Shown here: piece after piece, positions 44,040-55,284 of the stretch
How positions within the stretch are numbered: the first letter of the stretch is position 1
How the letters are laid out: every line of letters begins with the position of its first letter
DNA from: Euglena gracilis
Lineage: Eukaryota; Euglenida; Euglenophyceae; Euglenales
Reading direction: 5' to 3'
NCBI GenBank assembly: GCA_039621445.1
Contig: CP154955.1
Span: 39,006,426-39,070,425 of the forward strand
Length of the DNA: 64,000 bases
Program-made: the position numbers and the translations under genes
The notes under the pieces: generated by a model
Told to the model about the DNA's origin: nothing
Database searches by the model: none
Seen by the model: the letters and a program-made list of their open reading frames with translations, nothing else

Positions 44040-45340
44040 GGAGGGGCCCTAGCAGCTTTCCCATAGACACACCCTAGTAGATTTTGCCTGAACCACCATT
44101 GCACATCTCTTTCTGTGCTCAGAGGAAGAGCACATTCGGTTTGTTTCGTTCGGTGATAGCCACCACAGCAGAAGAACCTCCATTTCTTGCCGCGCCAAAA
44201 GCGACGGGCTGTAAGGCAGGACTCGCCAACCACCACAAACCCCACAAACCTGCTCGATGTCATTTTCCCGTCGCCCCCCATATGTCCCGCCACACAGCTT
44301 ACTTTTGAGGCATGCTTCCTGCTGTGCAGGTGAGGTCTGTTCCCTCCCAACTCCAATCAACGTTACCTTGGGGCTTTGCCCACCAAAACCCGCCCCAACC
44401 ATTTGATGCTCCAATCATCATTTCCGCTGCAGTGATGAATGCGCTTCAACAGCCTTTTAATCCGGAGTATTCACTGGCTTTCTGCCCGCTCAGAGTCAGC
44501 GACGAACAAAAGTTGGGCAGAATCATGGGACTCATCAAAAGCAATCATCATCGAAAGGCTAACAACAAAACAGTCTGCCGCACTTTTTGGAGCTCAGCAG
44601 AGGCAAATATTGGACTGTGATTAAAAGAATGCAGTTCATTTTATGTTCTACCCCAGGGGGGGGGGGCATTGGTGGCACGTATTGTTTATGCTGCATTGGG
44701 TGCATTGGGTGGGTTTCTATACAGGGATGGCCTTTTTCATGGCTCAGGGAGGTCGGGCTAAACAGGAATCCCGGTTTTTGCGTCTCATGGAGGCAGGTCT
44801 GAACTTGGACCGACCCCCCCCCCATATAAGACCCCCCACTGGGATTTTGGCTCCCGAGGGGGGGGCATGGTATAAGGCTGTGGCGTGCATTAGGAAATAA
44901 GCAGACAGTTTTGAGGATGCAAAAAACCTTGGATGGATGCATTCCATTTGTTGCCAGGGCAGCCTCATCCAAAGATGCAATCTGTGATGTATATTCTCCA
45001 TGCTGTTTTGGAGTGTTGAATTTGGTTTTTTCAGGAAGAGAAGTTCATTCCTGTTGCCAAGGCAGATGTCCCCAAGGACTCCAAACCACAGGTTTTGTTT
45101 AATGGCGGGGGGGGTTCCAAAATTCTGTCATAGAGGTCTGTGGCCGAGAGATGGCAAAGATGACAAAAGCACCCTCCAAGAGACCCCACAAGGATACCTC
45201 AAGCCACACTTTTGCCACCAAAACATCGCGAGATATTTTTTTGGAAGTGTCGGTTCATGTTGCAACATTTCTCAGGTCTTCGACGTGGATGCCATAGCTC
45301 TACGAGAAAGCAGCCAGTAGAGGCTCACTCAATATTTGCG
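44040..45340. other. Region without recognised gene
   Basis: Minus-strand frames at 44050-44410 stay open in two phases and contain VCGVCGGW and RRFWRGKKWRFFCCGGY, but neither is recognised. 44640-44880 holds C/G runs arranged as inverted blocks (TATAAGACCCCCC / GGGGGGGCATGGTATAAG). Confidence 0.3.
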
Positions 45341-46575
45341 AAATTTCCCGCCCGAACCGGCATCCCATACGCCGGTTCGGGCGTGAAACCAGAGCCCCCA
45401 TACACGGTTTCAAAAGGAAGAGTGGCGTGAAAAAGCACATGAGGCCCCTCCTAATCCAGAGGGGTCTGTCAACAGCCAAGATTTCTGAGACATGCCGAAC
45501 CCTTTTGTGGGGGCAAAGGCAAGAATCGTGGAAGTAAAAGGTTACCATGTGTGTTACCATGGAGGTTACCATGTGCGCGAAGTGTGACACTGCAATGCCC
45601 GTGACCAGGGGGATCACCACTGGGGGGGGCAGTGTTGCCCCTGCGTCCCCCACCCAGGGTTCTCATGCTCATCATGGACTGGAAGCATTTATTTTATAAA
45701 AAGGAGTTAACACAGGTTACAGCGCAATAACTGCTTTACTGACACAGTATTATTATGATAACACAATGGTATTATGATAACCTGTGTTTCAAAACACAGT
45801 TTTTGTGGTGTAACCTGCGCCTCAGAAGGAGGTTTTAGTGAACGAACCACCCTTCACCGCCACTAAGCCTGCCTCGAATATTCTATTTTGGGTCTTCAAA
45901 CAAATATACAGAATACTCGGGGGGTCTTCGAATGAATATCGAATATTCTAACATAAAGCTGACATCTGGGGACCCAAAATAAAAGTGCCCAAAAGTGTCC
46001 AAAATGCTTTTTAGACATGTGGTAAACATATCTGAGCAGTTTTGGAGGGGTCTTCCGCCGAAAATTGGGGGGTTTTATGACCCTTTGGCCAATTTTGGTG
46101 AAATTCTGAAATATTTTCTGTTGTCAAAAAAATGGTATTAAAAGTGCTCAAAAGCGGGCCAAACTGGTAGTGGAGGTGGTAGTATGACTGTTATAACCAT
46201 GTAGAAGAATGAAATTTGCCATTTGGGGAATGCTCGGGTGGGTGTCCAATCTTGGTAAAAATTGGTGCTTTTTTTAGAATAAGCTTACCGTTCATTGTGG
46301 AAAACTGTCATGACCACCGCTGGCCGTCTGTTGAAAAGAGCTTTCGATCGAGGGGTAACTTGGTACCTCAACGATGCACGCAGCTAGAGATACGCTTGCA
46401 ATCACCGGATCGGCCAGAATTAGAATGGAAACTTGTGGTGAATTTTTGTTCTGTTTGATATGGGAAGGGTTCTGTTTGCTTTGAGAAGGGTAATGAACCA
46501 TGCAGAAACGAGCTTTCTCTTCAAATGGACGACCATGGGGGTTCCGGGGGCACCAAAATGATAAATTTGGATTTG
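45341..46575 (+). repeat. 1.23-kb terminal repeat, left copy
   Basis: Nearly identical to 48841-50070; I count about a dozen differences by eye. It starts with the palindrome CCCGAACCGGC..GCCGGTTCGGGCGTG. It contains GAGGCCCCTCCTAATCCAGA, CGAATATTC blocks, a CCCAAAATAAAAGTGCC block and GAGCTTTCGATCGAGGGGTA. It ends at AATTTGGATTT, immediately followed by an inverted 15-mer. Confidence 0.9.
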
Positions 46576-46610
46576 GGGGCTCTGGTTTCACGCCCGAACC
46601 GGCGTCTGGG
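46575..46610 (-). repeat. Inverted end motif GGGGGCTCTGGTTTCACGCC
   Basis: Reverse complement of the 45371-45402 segment, so the left terminal repeat is bracketed by inverted copies of the motif. A 15-mer CGCCCGAACCGGCGT is included. Confidence 0.85.
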
Positions 46611-46731
46611 GACGCACGGTCATGAAATGATATTCTTAACAGGTTTTTCTTAATGTACGCCGGCCAGGTGACTACCGTATGCACCAATGCGCTGCCTCAA
46701 CCCCCTACACCAGCAGAATGTTTGACTAGTC

Positions 46732-47866
46732 TTGAGGCTGGCCGCACCTAGGGAAACTCCAGCAGCCCACTCACTTTTGTTTGGGTATACGTTTGTCAAC
46801 AGTTGCCCTCGTGGTGGTCTTGCGAAAGGTAAAATGGTGGCGCTTTCAGCTGCCCGGGATTTCCAAAAGGTTTGCGAGCTGCGTGGGGCAACGTTCGACA
46901 AACTGGACGACTGGCTCTTGGCATTTGCTTTTTGGACGGCAAAGGTCACGTGCCTTTTTGATCGCGGTGACGAGAAGCAGCAGGCAGCCGCCGTCCAACG
47001 CAAAGAAATTTGTGCAAATGCCAAGGCCCAGGATCGGTCCTGGTATCCCTCCACGTTGACCACCATGGTCAACGCTTTGGCTGTGTTATATAGGGAATTG
47101 TCCACCCGTGTCGGCTCATTTGTGCCTTCGGTGCAGTCACATTATCCGCAGTTTTGCGGCTTTTTCAACGCTGCTTCTCTTCGGGAGAAGAAGCAAAAGG
47201 CCGAAGAAGAGGGGGTGGCAATAGTGTCCGAGGAGGAAATTATGCGGCTCTTTGACCTAACAACCTGGATCAACTTTTTGGAGAGCCAGAGGATGAATAT
47301 CCTGTTGATTGCCTACAACTTGGGCCAAAGGCCTGATACATTTGCGGAGCTGACGGTGGGGTGTTTTCACCCTTGAGAGCGGGAGGGTGTTATGGAAGTT
47401 TTGGTGAAATATCCAAACAAAAAGCGTGCCAGAGCAATCAAAAGAACGCCAAAAAGCCACTCCGGGAGCAGCTCATGCTGCCCCGAGACAACCCAAAACT
47501 TTGCGGGGTGGAGGCTTGGCGACAGCAAAAGGCAAGCCTGCCTGATGCTGCCAATCCCTCCGTGCATTTTTGGCGTTCGGCTACAACTTTCACCAAGGTT
47601 CCGGGCTCTGTCAAGCCAACTTATGCCACGTTCCGTGGGGCAGCAAACTAGACACAGGATGTCCTGGACCGTGCGATTGTCTTCAAAGACCTCGCACGCC
47701 GTCCAGTGGTCTCGGCGCTGGTGGAGGAGCTCGGTCCCCATCGCGCAGCAAAAGCTGTGGGCATGTGCCCACGGAATACCGACCGGTACTTCCGTGCTCC
47801 TCGAGACAACATTTGTCGACAGGCAGCAGAGGCGCTGCAAAAGGTTGCCGTGTTTACCGTTCAGTG
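46732..47866 (+). pseudogene. Crypton-like tyrosine recombinase, decayed (locus B)
   Basis: Core-binding part 46830-47150 (FQKVCELRGATFDKLDDWLL, then WYPSTLTTMVNALAVLYREL), then FLESQRMNILLIAYNLGQRP with box-I arginine codon 47328-47330 (NLGQRPDTFAELT). After a TGA at 47374 the same frame gives VLVKYPNKKRARA (hairpin lysines). A shift in an A run near 47450 leads to DNPKLCGVEAW. A TAG at 47649 interrupts. Then FKDLARR (box II) and NTDRYF with the candidate catalytic tyrosine at 47787-47789. Such enzymes cut and rejoin DNA through a phosphotyrosine link. At least two stops and one frameshift make this copy non-functional. Confidence 0.65.
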
Positions 47867-47939
47867 ATCCCTTTCCACATTTATTAGAGGAAGCAGTGCG
47901 TGCAGTCAAGCTCGACTCGGGCTCTGTTGACGCCGAAGA

Positions 47940-48590
47940 AGGAGCCGACCGTGGAGGTAATCAGCTCTGATGAGGCATGTATTCCTTCCACAGCACGTTT
48001 CCTAAAAAAACCCCGGATCAGATAATTGTGGACACGGGCGACCTGCCGCCACTGCCGCTGCCCGACGGCAAGCCTGTGCCTGCGGAACACCTGCAGTACG
48101 CGGCGGCGCTGAAGCCAGAGGAGGTTTGCCCGACAACTGTTTATACACGTCACACGCTACACGCTCAGGAGCCGGAGGCAGAGCGGCTGACCATCGACAA
48201 TTTGTCTCAGTACCGACAAATCCCGCAACAAGAGCGAGTACAACGTGTTGGCGTTCGCCAGCTGGGCCTGTTCACTTCCGTTGCCCCCCGCTCCTTGCTA
48301 ATTCCTAAACCCACTCCGCTGGCTAATTTGCTAAACCCTTCTCGCGTTTATGCCCAGAAACTGCCCTGTTGTTGCCCCTCCTACACTGCCCACCGCTGCC
48401 CTGTCTGTCGACCACGGGGGCCCCGAATCCCTTCCACACCGCGGTTGCGGTGAACTGCGACCAGCCGAAGGAGGTCAAATCCGAGGAAGCCGGCAACGCT
48501 GATCGTTACCCCAACTGCGGGGGGGCAACGGGCGTGCGTGGCGGCAAGCGTAAACCTGCCGTGGCATTTTGATTGCGCGGGTTTGGTGAT
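47940..48590 (+). pseudogene. Linker and broken PHD finger (locus B)
   Basis: Reads EPTVEVISSDEACIPSTA, LPPLPLPDGKPVPAEHLQYA, EPEAERLTIDNLSQYRQ, then LIPKPTPLANLLNPSRVYAQ, with frame changes near A7 and C/G runs. Compared with 42154-42459 the finger has its first cysteine changed to tyrosine (YPNC) and a 20-bp deletion that removes the C-x2-C pair at the centre. It lies directly downstream of the recombinase and was probably the same protein. Confidence 0.6.
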
Positions 48591-48840
48591 TCACCCCGTT
48601 ACGGCTCCTGGGTGTGCCCTGGTTGTAAGTAAGTGACCGTTCCGTGTCCTTGTCGGCATAACGTTTGCCCTCGTTTATTGTTGCGGCTGTGGTGCTGTGC
48701 TGTTTGCTTAGCAATCCTCTCCGATATCCCTTTTAAACAGTGGCTGCAATTTCGTTCGCGACTCAGCACACCGATTTTCAATTCGCTCTCAGCTTTGGTT
48801 CCGCTGCACAGTTGATTCACTCCCAGACACCGGCGTTTCC

Positions 48841-50070
48841 GCCCGAACCGGCGTCCCAGACGCCGGTTCGGGCGTGAAACCAGAGCCCCCATACACGGTT
48901 TCAAAAGGAAGAGTGGCGTGAAAAAGCACATGAGGCCCCTCCTAATCCAGAGGGGTCTGTCAACAGCCAAGATTTCTGAGACATGCCGAACCCTTTTGTG
49001 GGGGCAAAGGCAAGAATCGTGGAAGTAAAAGGTTACCATGTGTGTTACCATGGAGGTTACCATGTGCGCGAAGTGTGACACTGCAATGCCCGTGACCAGG
49101 GGGATCACCACTGGGGGGGCAGTGTTGCCCCTGCGTCCCCCACCCAGGGTTCTCATGCTCATCATGGACTGGAAGCATTTATTTTATAAAAAGGAGTTAA
49201 CGCAGGTTGCAGCGCAATAACTGCTTTACTAACACAGTATTATTATGATAACACAATGGTATTATGATAACCTGTGTTTCAAAACACAGTTTTTGTGGTG
49301 TAACCTGCGCCTCAGAAGGAGGTTTTAGTGAACGAACCACCCTTCACCGCCACTAAGCCTGCCTCGAATATTCTATTTTGGGTCTTCAAACAAATATACA
49401 GAATACTCGGGGGGTCTTCGAATGAATATCGAATATTCTAACATAAAGCTGACACCTGGGGACCCAAAATAAAAAGTGCCCAAAAGTGTCCAAAATGCTT
49501 TTTAGACATGTGGCAAACATATCTGAGCAGTTTTGGAGGGGTCTTCCGCCGAAAATTGGGGGGTTTTATGACCCTTTGGCCAATTTTGGTGAAATTCTGA
49601 AATATTTTCTGTTGTCAAAAAAATGGTATTAAAAGTGCTCAAAAGCGGGCCAAACTGGTAGTGGAGGTGGTAGTATGACTGTTATAACCATGTAGAAGAA
49701 TGAGATTTGCCATTTGGGGAATGCTCGGGTGGGTGTCCAATCTTGGTAAAAATTGGTGCTTTTTTGTGGAATAAGCTTACCGTTCATTGTGGAAAACTGT
49801 CATGACCACCGCTGGCCGTCTGTTGAAAAGAGCTTTCGATCGAGGGGTAACTTGGTACCTCAACGATGCACGCAGCTAGAGATACGCTTGCGATCGCCGG
49901 ATCGGCCAGAATTAGAATGGAAACTTGTGGTGAATTTTTGTTCTGTTTGATATGGGAAGGGTTCTGTTTGCTTTGAGAAGGGTTATGAACCATGCAGAAA
50001 CGAGCTTTCTCTTCAAATGGACGACCATAGGGGTTCCGGGGGCACCAAAATGATAAATTTGGATTTTGGC
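48841..50070 (+). repeat. 1.23-kb terminal repeat, right copy
   Basis: Same orientation as 45341-46575 and about 99% identical. It starts at the same palindrome (48841-48873). It ends at AATTTGGATTT, but here no inverted 15-mer follows; unrelated sequence and a tRNA-like segment begin. Confidence 0.9.
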
Positions 50071-50101
50071 TGTGATGAGAAAAAGAGAAAAGCTCAGAAA
50101 A

Positions 50102-50170
50102 CAGCGAGCCGGGGATCGCCCAGAACCACGGAGTCAGTGACTCCACGCTCTACCACTGAGCTATTCGCCT
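50102..50170 (-). tRNA. tRNA-like sequence, probably pseudogene or tRNA-derived
   Basis: Reads in tRNA order on the minus strand: acceptor-like AGGCGAA, TA, D arm GCTCAGTGGTAGAGC (perfect stem), anticodon arm TGGAG/CTCCG with loop TCACTGA, variable TGGTT, T arm CTGGG-CGATC-CCCGG. The T loop has 5 instead of 7 bases and position 33 is C rather than T. The acceptor has end mismatches. It lies about 30 bp beyond the right terminal repeat. Confidence 0.5.
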
Positions 50171-50379
50171 GTTGGAACACTTAAAGTTTGTTTGTGTTTG
50201 CGAGACAGGTCTTTGTGAATGAAATAAAGTACCAAATTTACAAAGTAAATGACAAAAATTTTGGGTCGAATATTTGTCGAATATTCGATGGAATATTTTG
50301 CAACATTCAAATGTTCGAATATTTTGAAGCATTTGAATATTTGTCGAATATATTTGAATGTTCGAAGCAGCCTTACCGC

Positions 50380-50608
50380 CCCCATTCTCGCAGACAAAAA
50401 AGCAAACCGGAAGAGAAATAGGAGTTTTTGTTTGGGCAATCACACAGAACTACAGCGCCGAAGAATGGACATGGACATTGGGGGAGCACGCCGTTGGCCA
50501 GCCGTCGACCAGCCGTGTGACTCACAGGAAAATGACCCGAGCCACCCTTGCAATGCAAAAACAATTTCGCCGCCAATCTCCCTTCAAGGTAATGTTCATC
50601 GTTGGTGG
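50380..50608 (+). other. Exon-like frame with donor TTCAAG|GTAATG
   Basis: Two frames are open up to a good donor at about 50608; one reads MTRATLAMQKQFRRQSPFK, the other MDMDIGGARRWPAVDQPCD. It could be a 5' exon of the locus C element or unrelated. No domain is seen. Confidence 0.25.
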
Positions 50609-51039
50609 AGGCGGCATTTTTGCCCATTTGAAGTCATTTTTTTGTCAATTTTTGTCAATTTTGCCGATTTTGGACTTTTTTGACCAATTTTGACCATTTT
50701 GACCTTTTTGGGGGGGTCATTCTCTTGTCATTGTGAAGGGATTTTGCCTACATATTATTTGAATGACTAAAAACTGCTCAGCTGGTGTCCCACTGGCAAA
50801 ATTTACCTAATAATGGACGAAAAAAGGCTCAAATATTGTGTGAAATGGTTTCGTGCAATGGTTTCAGAATGATCTCAAATTGCAGCCCCTCTTCCGCCCC
50901 TCCGAAATGGTTTCAAGTGACTCAAAATTGCAGCCCCTCTTGTAGAATTCGAAAGATAATTCAAAACGAACATCCAAAATTAAGATTTGGCACCAAACAT
51001 GAAGCATTTGCACACCAAATTTAGTCATTAGGTGCTGAA

Positions 51040-51245
51040 ATGAAGCAATTTTCACCCCGAAATAGACATTTGCCACTCATTCCAGCCAAAATTGTGTATT
51101 TTCCACATGAAAATGGGACTTTACACTGAAAATTAGGCATTTGCCACTCAAAATTAGGAATTTACACATGAAATTAGGAATTTCTTCTCAAAATTAGGAA
51201 TCTGCCTCTCAAAATTCGGAACTGGCACGCCAACCCATTCGGAAC
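51040..51245. repeat. Minisatellite AAATTAGGAATTTGCCACTC
   Basis: About six imperfect units of 25-32 bp with CATTTGCC, AAAATTAGG and CACATGAAA variants. Confidence 0.75.
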
Positions 51246-51295
51246 TGGCATTTGCTACCCATATGAGATAGAAAACCTGACCCGGCTTCCGTCAC

Positions 51296-51348
51296 GCCGT
51301 CGGCCAGCCGTCGGCCAGCCGTCGGCCAGCCGTCGGCCAGCCGTGTGC
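51296..51348. repeat. CGTCGGCCAGC tandem repeat
   Basis: About five 11-bp units. A related GCCGTTGGCCAGCCGTCGAC lies at 50490. Confidence 0.9.
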
Positions 51349-52089
51349 TCCCCCATTGTTCAACCCCCCCCCCAAAAGCACAAACAAACCCCCTTGGCCC
51401 CTAAATGAAAAATGCTCTAAAACATAGACAAGGGTTTGAAAAAAACATGTTTTTTAAATAAATAAAAAAACGTCATCGACGGTGTGGGGAAAATTTTTTG
51501 AAATGTTTTTTTTTGAAAAAAGTTCATTTTTATCTCTGCCACATCCATTTTTTTTTGGATGTTGAAAGCATGATTTTTTGCACCAGAAAACACAGATTTA
51601 GAAATACCTTCACACATGTGCGGACACAAAACCATGACCAAAAAATGACTTTGGTACCCCCCGTGACCCCCCCCCGCCCCGTGACCCGACCCCCCTCCCT
51701 TTTCGGAACGGGGGTGGATCGGGTCTCGGGGGGGGGGGGGTTCACGGGGGGAACACCACATTTTTGGTGGCCAAATTAGGAATCACCGAGCGCAATTTTT
51801 TGGGGGTAAATCCATAAATTAGGAAACCCAACACCTACCACCTCCCCCCCTTATTGACCCCTCCCTAATTGACCAAACGTCCCCGAGAAAATTTTTTCAA
51901 CCCCCCCTAATTGACTGCCCGTGGGGGGATTACGTTCTGAAGCACGCTCGGGCATTCCGCAAAACCACCAGTGAGGAGTCGTTGTGCCTTCTTCTGTGCG
52001 CCAATTCCCCCGCTTCAACCAAGTTTTTTCGCGCTCTCTAGAGCGCGAAAGGGCGAAGAAGGTGGTTTCCTCGGTGGTTCGGCCTCCAG

Positions 52090-52791
52090 TTGACATTTTT
52101 GCAGCCTGAAGAGTTGGACCACTTCCTAAAGGGGGTGAATTGGTCCAATCCTCATGTGGCTCAAAGAGTCCACATCCTGGTGGTGGGCTTCACCGCTGGA
52201 CTCCGAAGTGAGGTGCTCCGTCGGCTGGAGATTGGTTCCTTCACCGAGGGGGTCTCAGAGGATGGAAAGAATGTTCACAGCCACCATGGGAACCATGAAG
52301 AATCACTAGGCTGCCTTTGATCATGTGGTGTAGCGTTGTTGCGGCAGGTCATCAAGGTCCCGATGCCCTGTCGTGCCCTGTGGCAGCAATCTTTCGACAA
52401 AAGCAGCTGGTGGTGCAAGCTCTGCCCGGGGAAGGTGGGAACTGGTTATTTCGCGCTGTGACATTCACCCTTCACACATTGTCACCCCGGCAGACCTCTG
52501 GCGAAACCTACCGCGGAGTGGCTGTGTGGGTTTCCAAATGTGTTTCCCGCAGGCTAACGTTCAAAGATGTTGCCCGAAGAGCAGCCATGACATGTCTGGC
52601 AAATGCGCCAGACTTGTCTTTGGATGACGCAGGCGAAGAACTTCATGGTGCATCTCAACACCATCCAAATCTATCACCGAATGTCACGTAGTACCCCTGT
52701 CAAGGTCGCGGTGATTCTTTCCCGGGGGACAAAATCCAAACCAAAGGTAGGGGTTGCCCAAGATGCCGGTGGTGACCATACTTCTAGTTAG
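52090..52791 (+). pseudogene. Tyrosine recombinase, second type (locus C)
   Basis: After a possible acceptor TTTTTGCAG the frame reads EELDHFLKGVNWSNPHVAQR and VVGFTAGLRSEVLRRLEIG, a textbook box-I arginine (CGA 52204-52206). It stops at 52318. A second frame carries ALSCPVAAIFRQKQL, NWLFRAVTFTLHT, LTFKDVAR and EELHGASQHHPN, and hits TAG at 52689-52691 just before a TAC. The homologous fragment at 41518-41946 has CAG there, so the stop removes the presumed catalytic tyrosine. The two frames need a frameshift or intron near 52300. Confidence 0.6.
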
Positions 52792-53997
52792 TGTGCTGCG
52801 GCCAGAGCCTTAGACGGCCGTAACTGGACACTTCTTTTCAAAAAAAAATTCATCAAAATTTTGGCCTAAAACGGGTTTTCTGGGAACACTTTTGAAAAAA
52901 TTCCAGGCGCATTTGCGCCTGAACTCAATTTTAAAAATTGTCATAAAGTGCCATTAAATTGTATCTTTTTCAAGGGTTCCAGGCGCAATTGCGCCTGGAA
53001 CCACCCAGAAACGGGCAAAAAAGGACCATAATTTCACCCCAGACAGTTTTTGTCTTTGAGCAAAACCAATTGGCAAAGAAGAAATATTTTGGAAAATACA
53101 CACAATGTTCCATTGTTGTTTTGTCAAGGGGTGTCTCCCGAATATGTTTTTCAAGGTATTTTTGGCATCATCAAAAAATACTTTAGGCGCATTTGTGCCT
53201 GGAATACCTCTCAATACACCAAACAGTGGTAATGAAAGGCGAGAATGTAAGCGACTGACATCAACATTATTTTGTTCATCAACATGCAAAGTTCATCCTT
53301 CGGCAAAGTCATTCTACTCCGTGCTTGAGGTGCCTTTGCCAAGGTTTGTGGGTGTGCACAGGAAAATAACAGCAAGGGAAGTAGTTGAATCAAAATTTTC
53401 AAGGGTAGTGTTTGTTCTTCTTTAGAATCATTCACATATCTGGCTGTTTGGCAACGGAATTGTGTTACGATTGGTGCACCTGGTTTCTTGTTGTTGTTTT
53501 TTGCTTTATTGTGTGGGTCGGTGGCAAAATGACCGAATGAGGACTAAACTAAACAAACTAAATTGATTCTGATGTAAAACATTGCTCCAGGTGCAAATGC
53601 GCCTAGACTATTGCCAAAACGGGCGTCAGAGGCGTCCCGTTTTCATATTGGCAAACGCCTTTGACCGATCAAAGGTTGCGTGGAAAATGATTTGCAACAC
53701 ATAGCAACATTAACCATCAAAAAACGTGTAACAAAAGCTAAAAAATTATGGACATTGTTTTCCACATCTCTCCCCAATTTTGACCATGTTAAGCTTTGAG
53801 ACCTGATGCAAGGGTGAAGATAAAGAGAACCCTATTTTTTTTAGGACATTGTGGTTTTACGTAATGCTTCAACCTGACAACAATTAGGAATTTATCACAC
53901 TTTTTCGGCAATTTTGATTCCTATTTTGGGTGCCAATTCCTAATTGGGTGCATTTTTTTGGCTCCTACTGGGATGGGGAAACCCTCCATGTCTGGGT

Positions 53998-54090
53998 CGC
54001 GGGGGGGTCGCGGGGGGTCGCGGGGGGGGGGGGGGGGGGGGGGGGAGCGGGGGGGGGGGGCGGGGGGGGGGGGGGGGCAGGGGGGGGTAC
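53998..54090. repeat. Long interrupted G tract
   Basis: More than 70 of 90 bases are G, in runs up to about 20 separated by TCGC, AGC or C. Quadruplex formation is likely. Confidence 0.95.
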
Positions 54091-54293
54091 ACCCCCAATG
54101 CACTTCCTCCACATGCTCCTTCCAAGTTCATAGAAGCAATTCAACTGCTGCCGACTTTCATTCAAAACAGATCCATACCGCTGTAGAACACCGACGCGCC
54201 TGGATCTTCTGAGAAATGGCCCTTTTTTGCCTTGTCCACGTGTTTCTCCAGGCGCAACCACTTGAGACTGAGACGGTGCGGCTTTGTTTGCAG

Positions 54294-54372
54294 GACCTGG
54301 CCAGCAAGCCCGCCGGCGAATTTGATCCGTCAAACTGTTTGGCAGGAGCCAAATGTGTTTCATTTGAGAGTG
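54294..54372 (+). CDS. Possible plus-strand exon
   Basis: Acceptor TTTGTTTGCAG and donor AGTG|GTGCGT. It reads DLASKPAGEFDPSNCLAGAK then CVSFES. No family is recognised. It may belong with 55152-55284, the only other plus-strand exon candidate nearby. Confidence 0.3.
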
Positions 54373-55151
54373 GTGCGTTTTTGAGAGAACACACTCCAAT
54401 AATTTTTATCCATATGTATATGTAAATATCTGTAATTGTTTCTTTGGAATTGCTGCTGATACCTTTCTCACACACCACATCCAGGCTTTGTTGTGGTGGT
54501 AGCTTTGTTTGTGACAGGGCAGAGGGTTCACAATTGCAGCCGAACTCGGCAAAAGAATGGCAGCTTTTTCCAACCAGCTTTTCCCCTGGTGATTGTTAAG
54601 TCATATTGCGCCACAGGAATCAATCGGTAATGAAGACCTCGGATTATCACCATGACCCCGGACCTATTCCCGGAGTTTTCAGTCGCGAGCGACTGGATCC
54701 CCAGTTTCTGAATCTCCTGTGTTTCACCCCCAACTCCCCACCCGAGTTGCTCTCCCGCTAAGGGGTCCAAACTGGATAAGATTAGCCAGCCCCCCCCCCG
54801 TTTTTGACTCTGCCATTTCGCCAGGGTGAGATTTTTGGTCAAAAGAATTGATTTTTCGAAAATATCTCAAGAAAAAGTACATTTTCTCCGGAAGTGTCGG
54901 TCAGACCAAATGTACCCCGGAGGCCTCCCATTTGCCTTTTTGGCCTGGATGCGCCTGGACAGATGCCAAAACAGGCCATTGGCAATGGTCAATTCAAACT
55001 CATGAACAGCACATTTTGTCGAGTTGCCATTGTCTCCCTGTGCTTTTTTGCATACCGATTTTTCCTTGTGGCAAACGATTGGAAACAATCGTTGACCAAT
55101 TGGCAATTGGCCATGTTCGAGGTTTGAGGCGCATTTGGATTAGCATTGATC

Positions 55152-55284
55152 ATGCCGAACAAACTGGAAGCAACAAGTGGATACACGCAAGGTCGCGGCC
55201 TTCACCCATCACAAGCGGGCCAACTGGTTTTTTGGGTACTTGTTCGCTATACGACCACCACCCCCCAAATGGCAGAGTCGAAGG
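55152..55284 (+). CDS. Possible plus-strand exon with consensus donor
   Basis: Ends at AAGG|GTGAGT, an excellent donor. All three frames are open. The one with an ATG reads MPNKLEATSGYTQGRGLHPS; another reads VDTRKVAAFTHHKRANWFFG. The frame cannot be decided, nor a function. Confidence 0.3.

Larger units (their letters stand above)
52890..54960. repeat. Recurrent CCAGGCGCAATTGCGCCTGG palindromes
   Basis: Full palindromes at 52903-52922 and 52976-53000. Half or diverged copies occur at 53190, 53590-53610, 54198, 54250 and 54945. The spacing is irregular. Confidence 0.7.

Noticed and set aside
45341-50070. LTR retrotransposon
   Set aside because: Direct repeats are present, but no reverse transcriptase, RNase H or DDE integrase frame lies between them; the coding matches a tyrosine recombinase.
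50102-50170. Functional tRNA gene
   Set aside because: The T loop is two bases short, position 33 is C and the acceptor stem is imperfect. Annotated as tRNA-like instead.
51040-51350. CRISPR array
   Set aside because: Units are imperfect and contiguous, without unique spacers, and the genome is eukaryotic.
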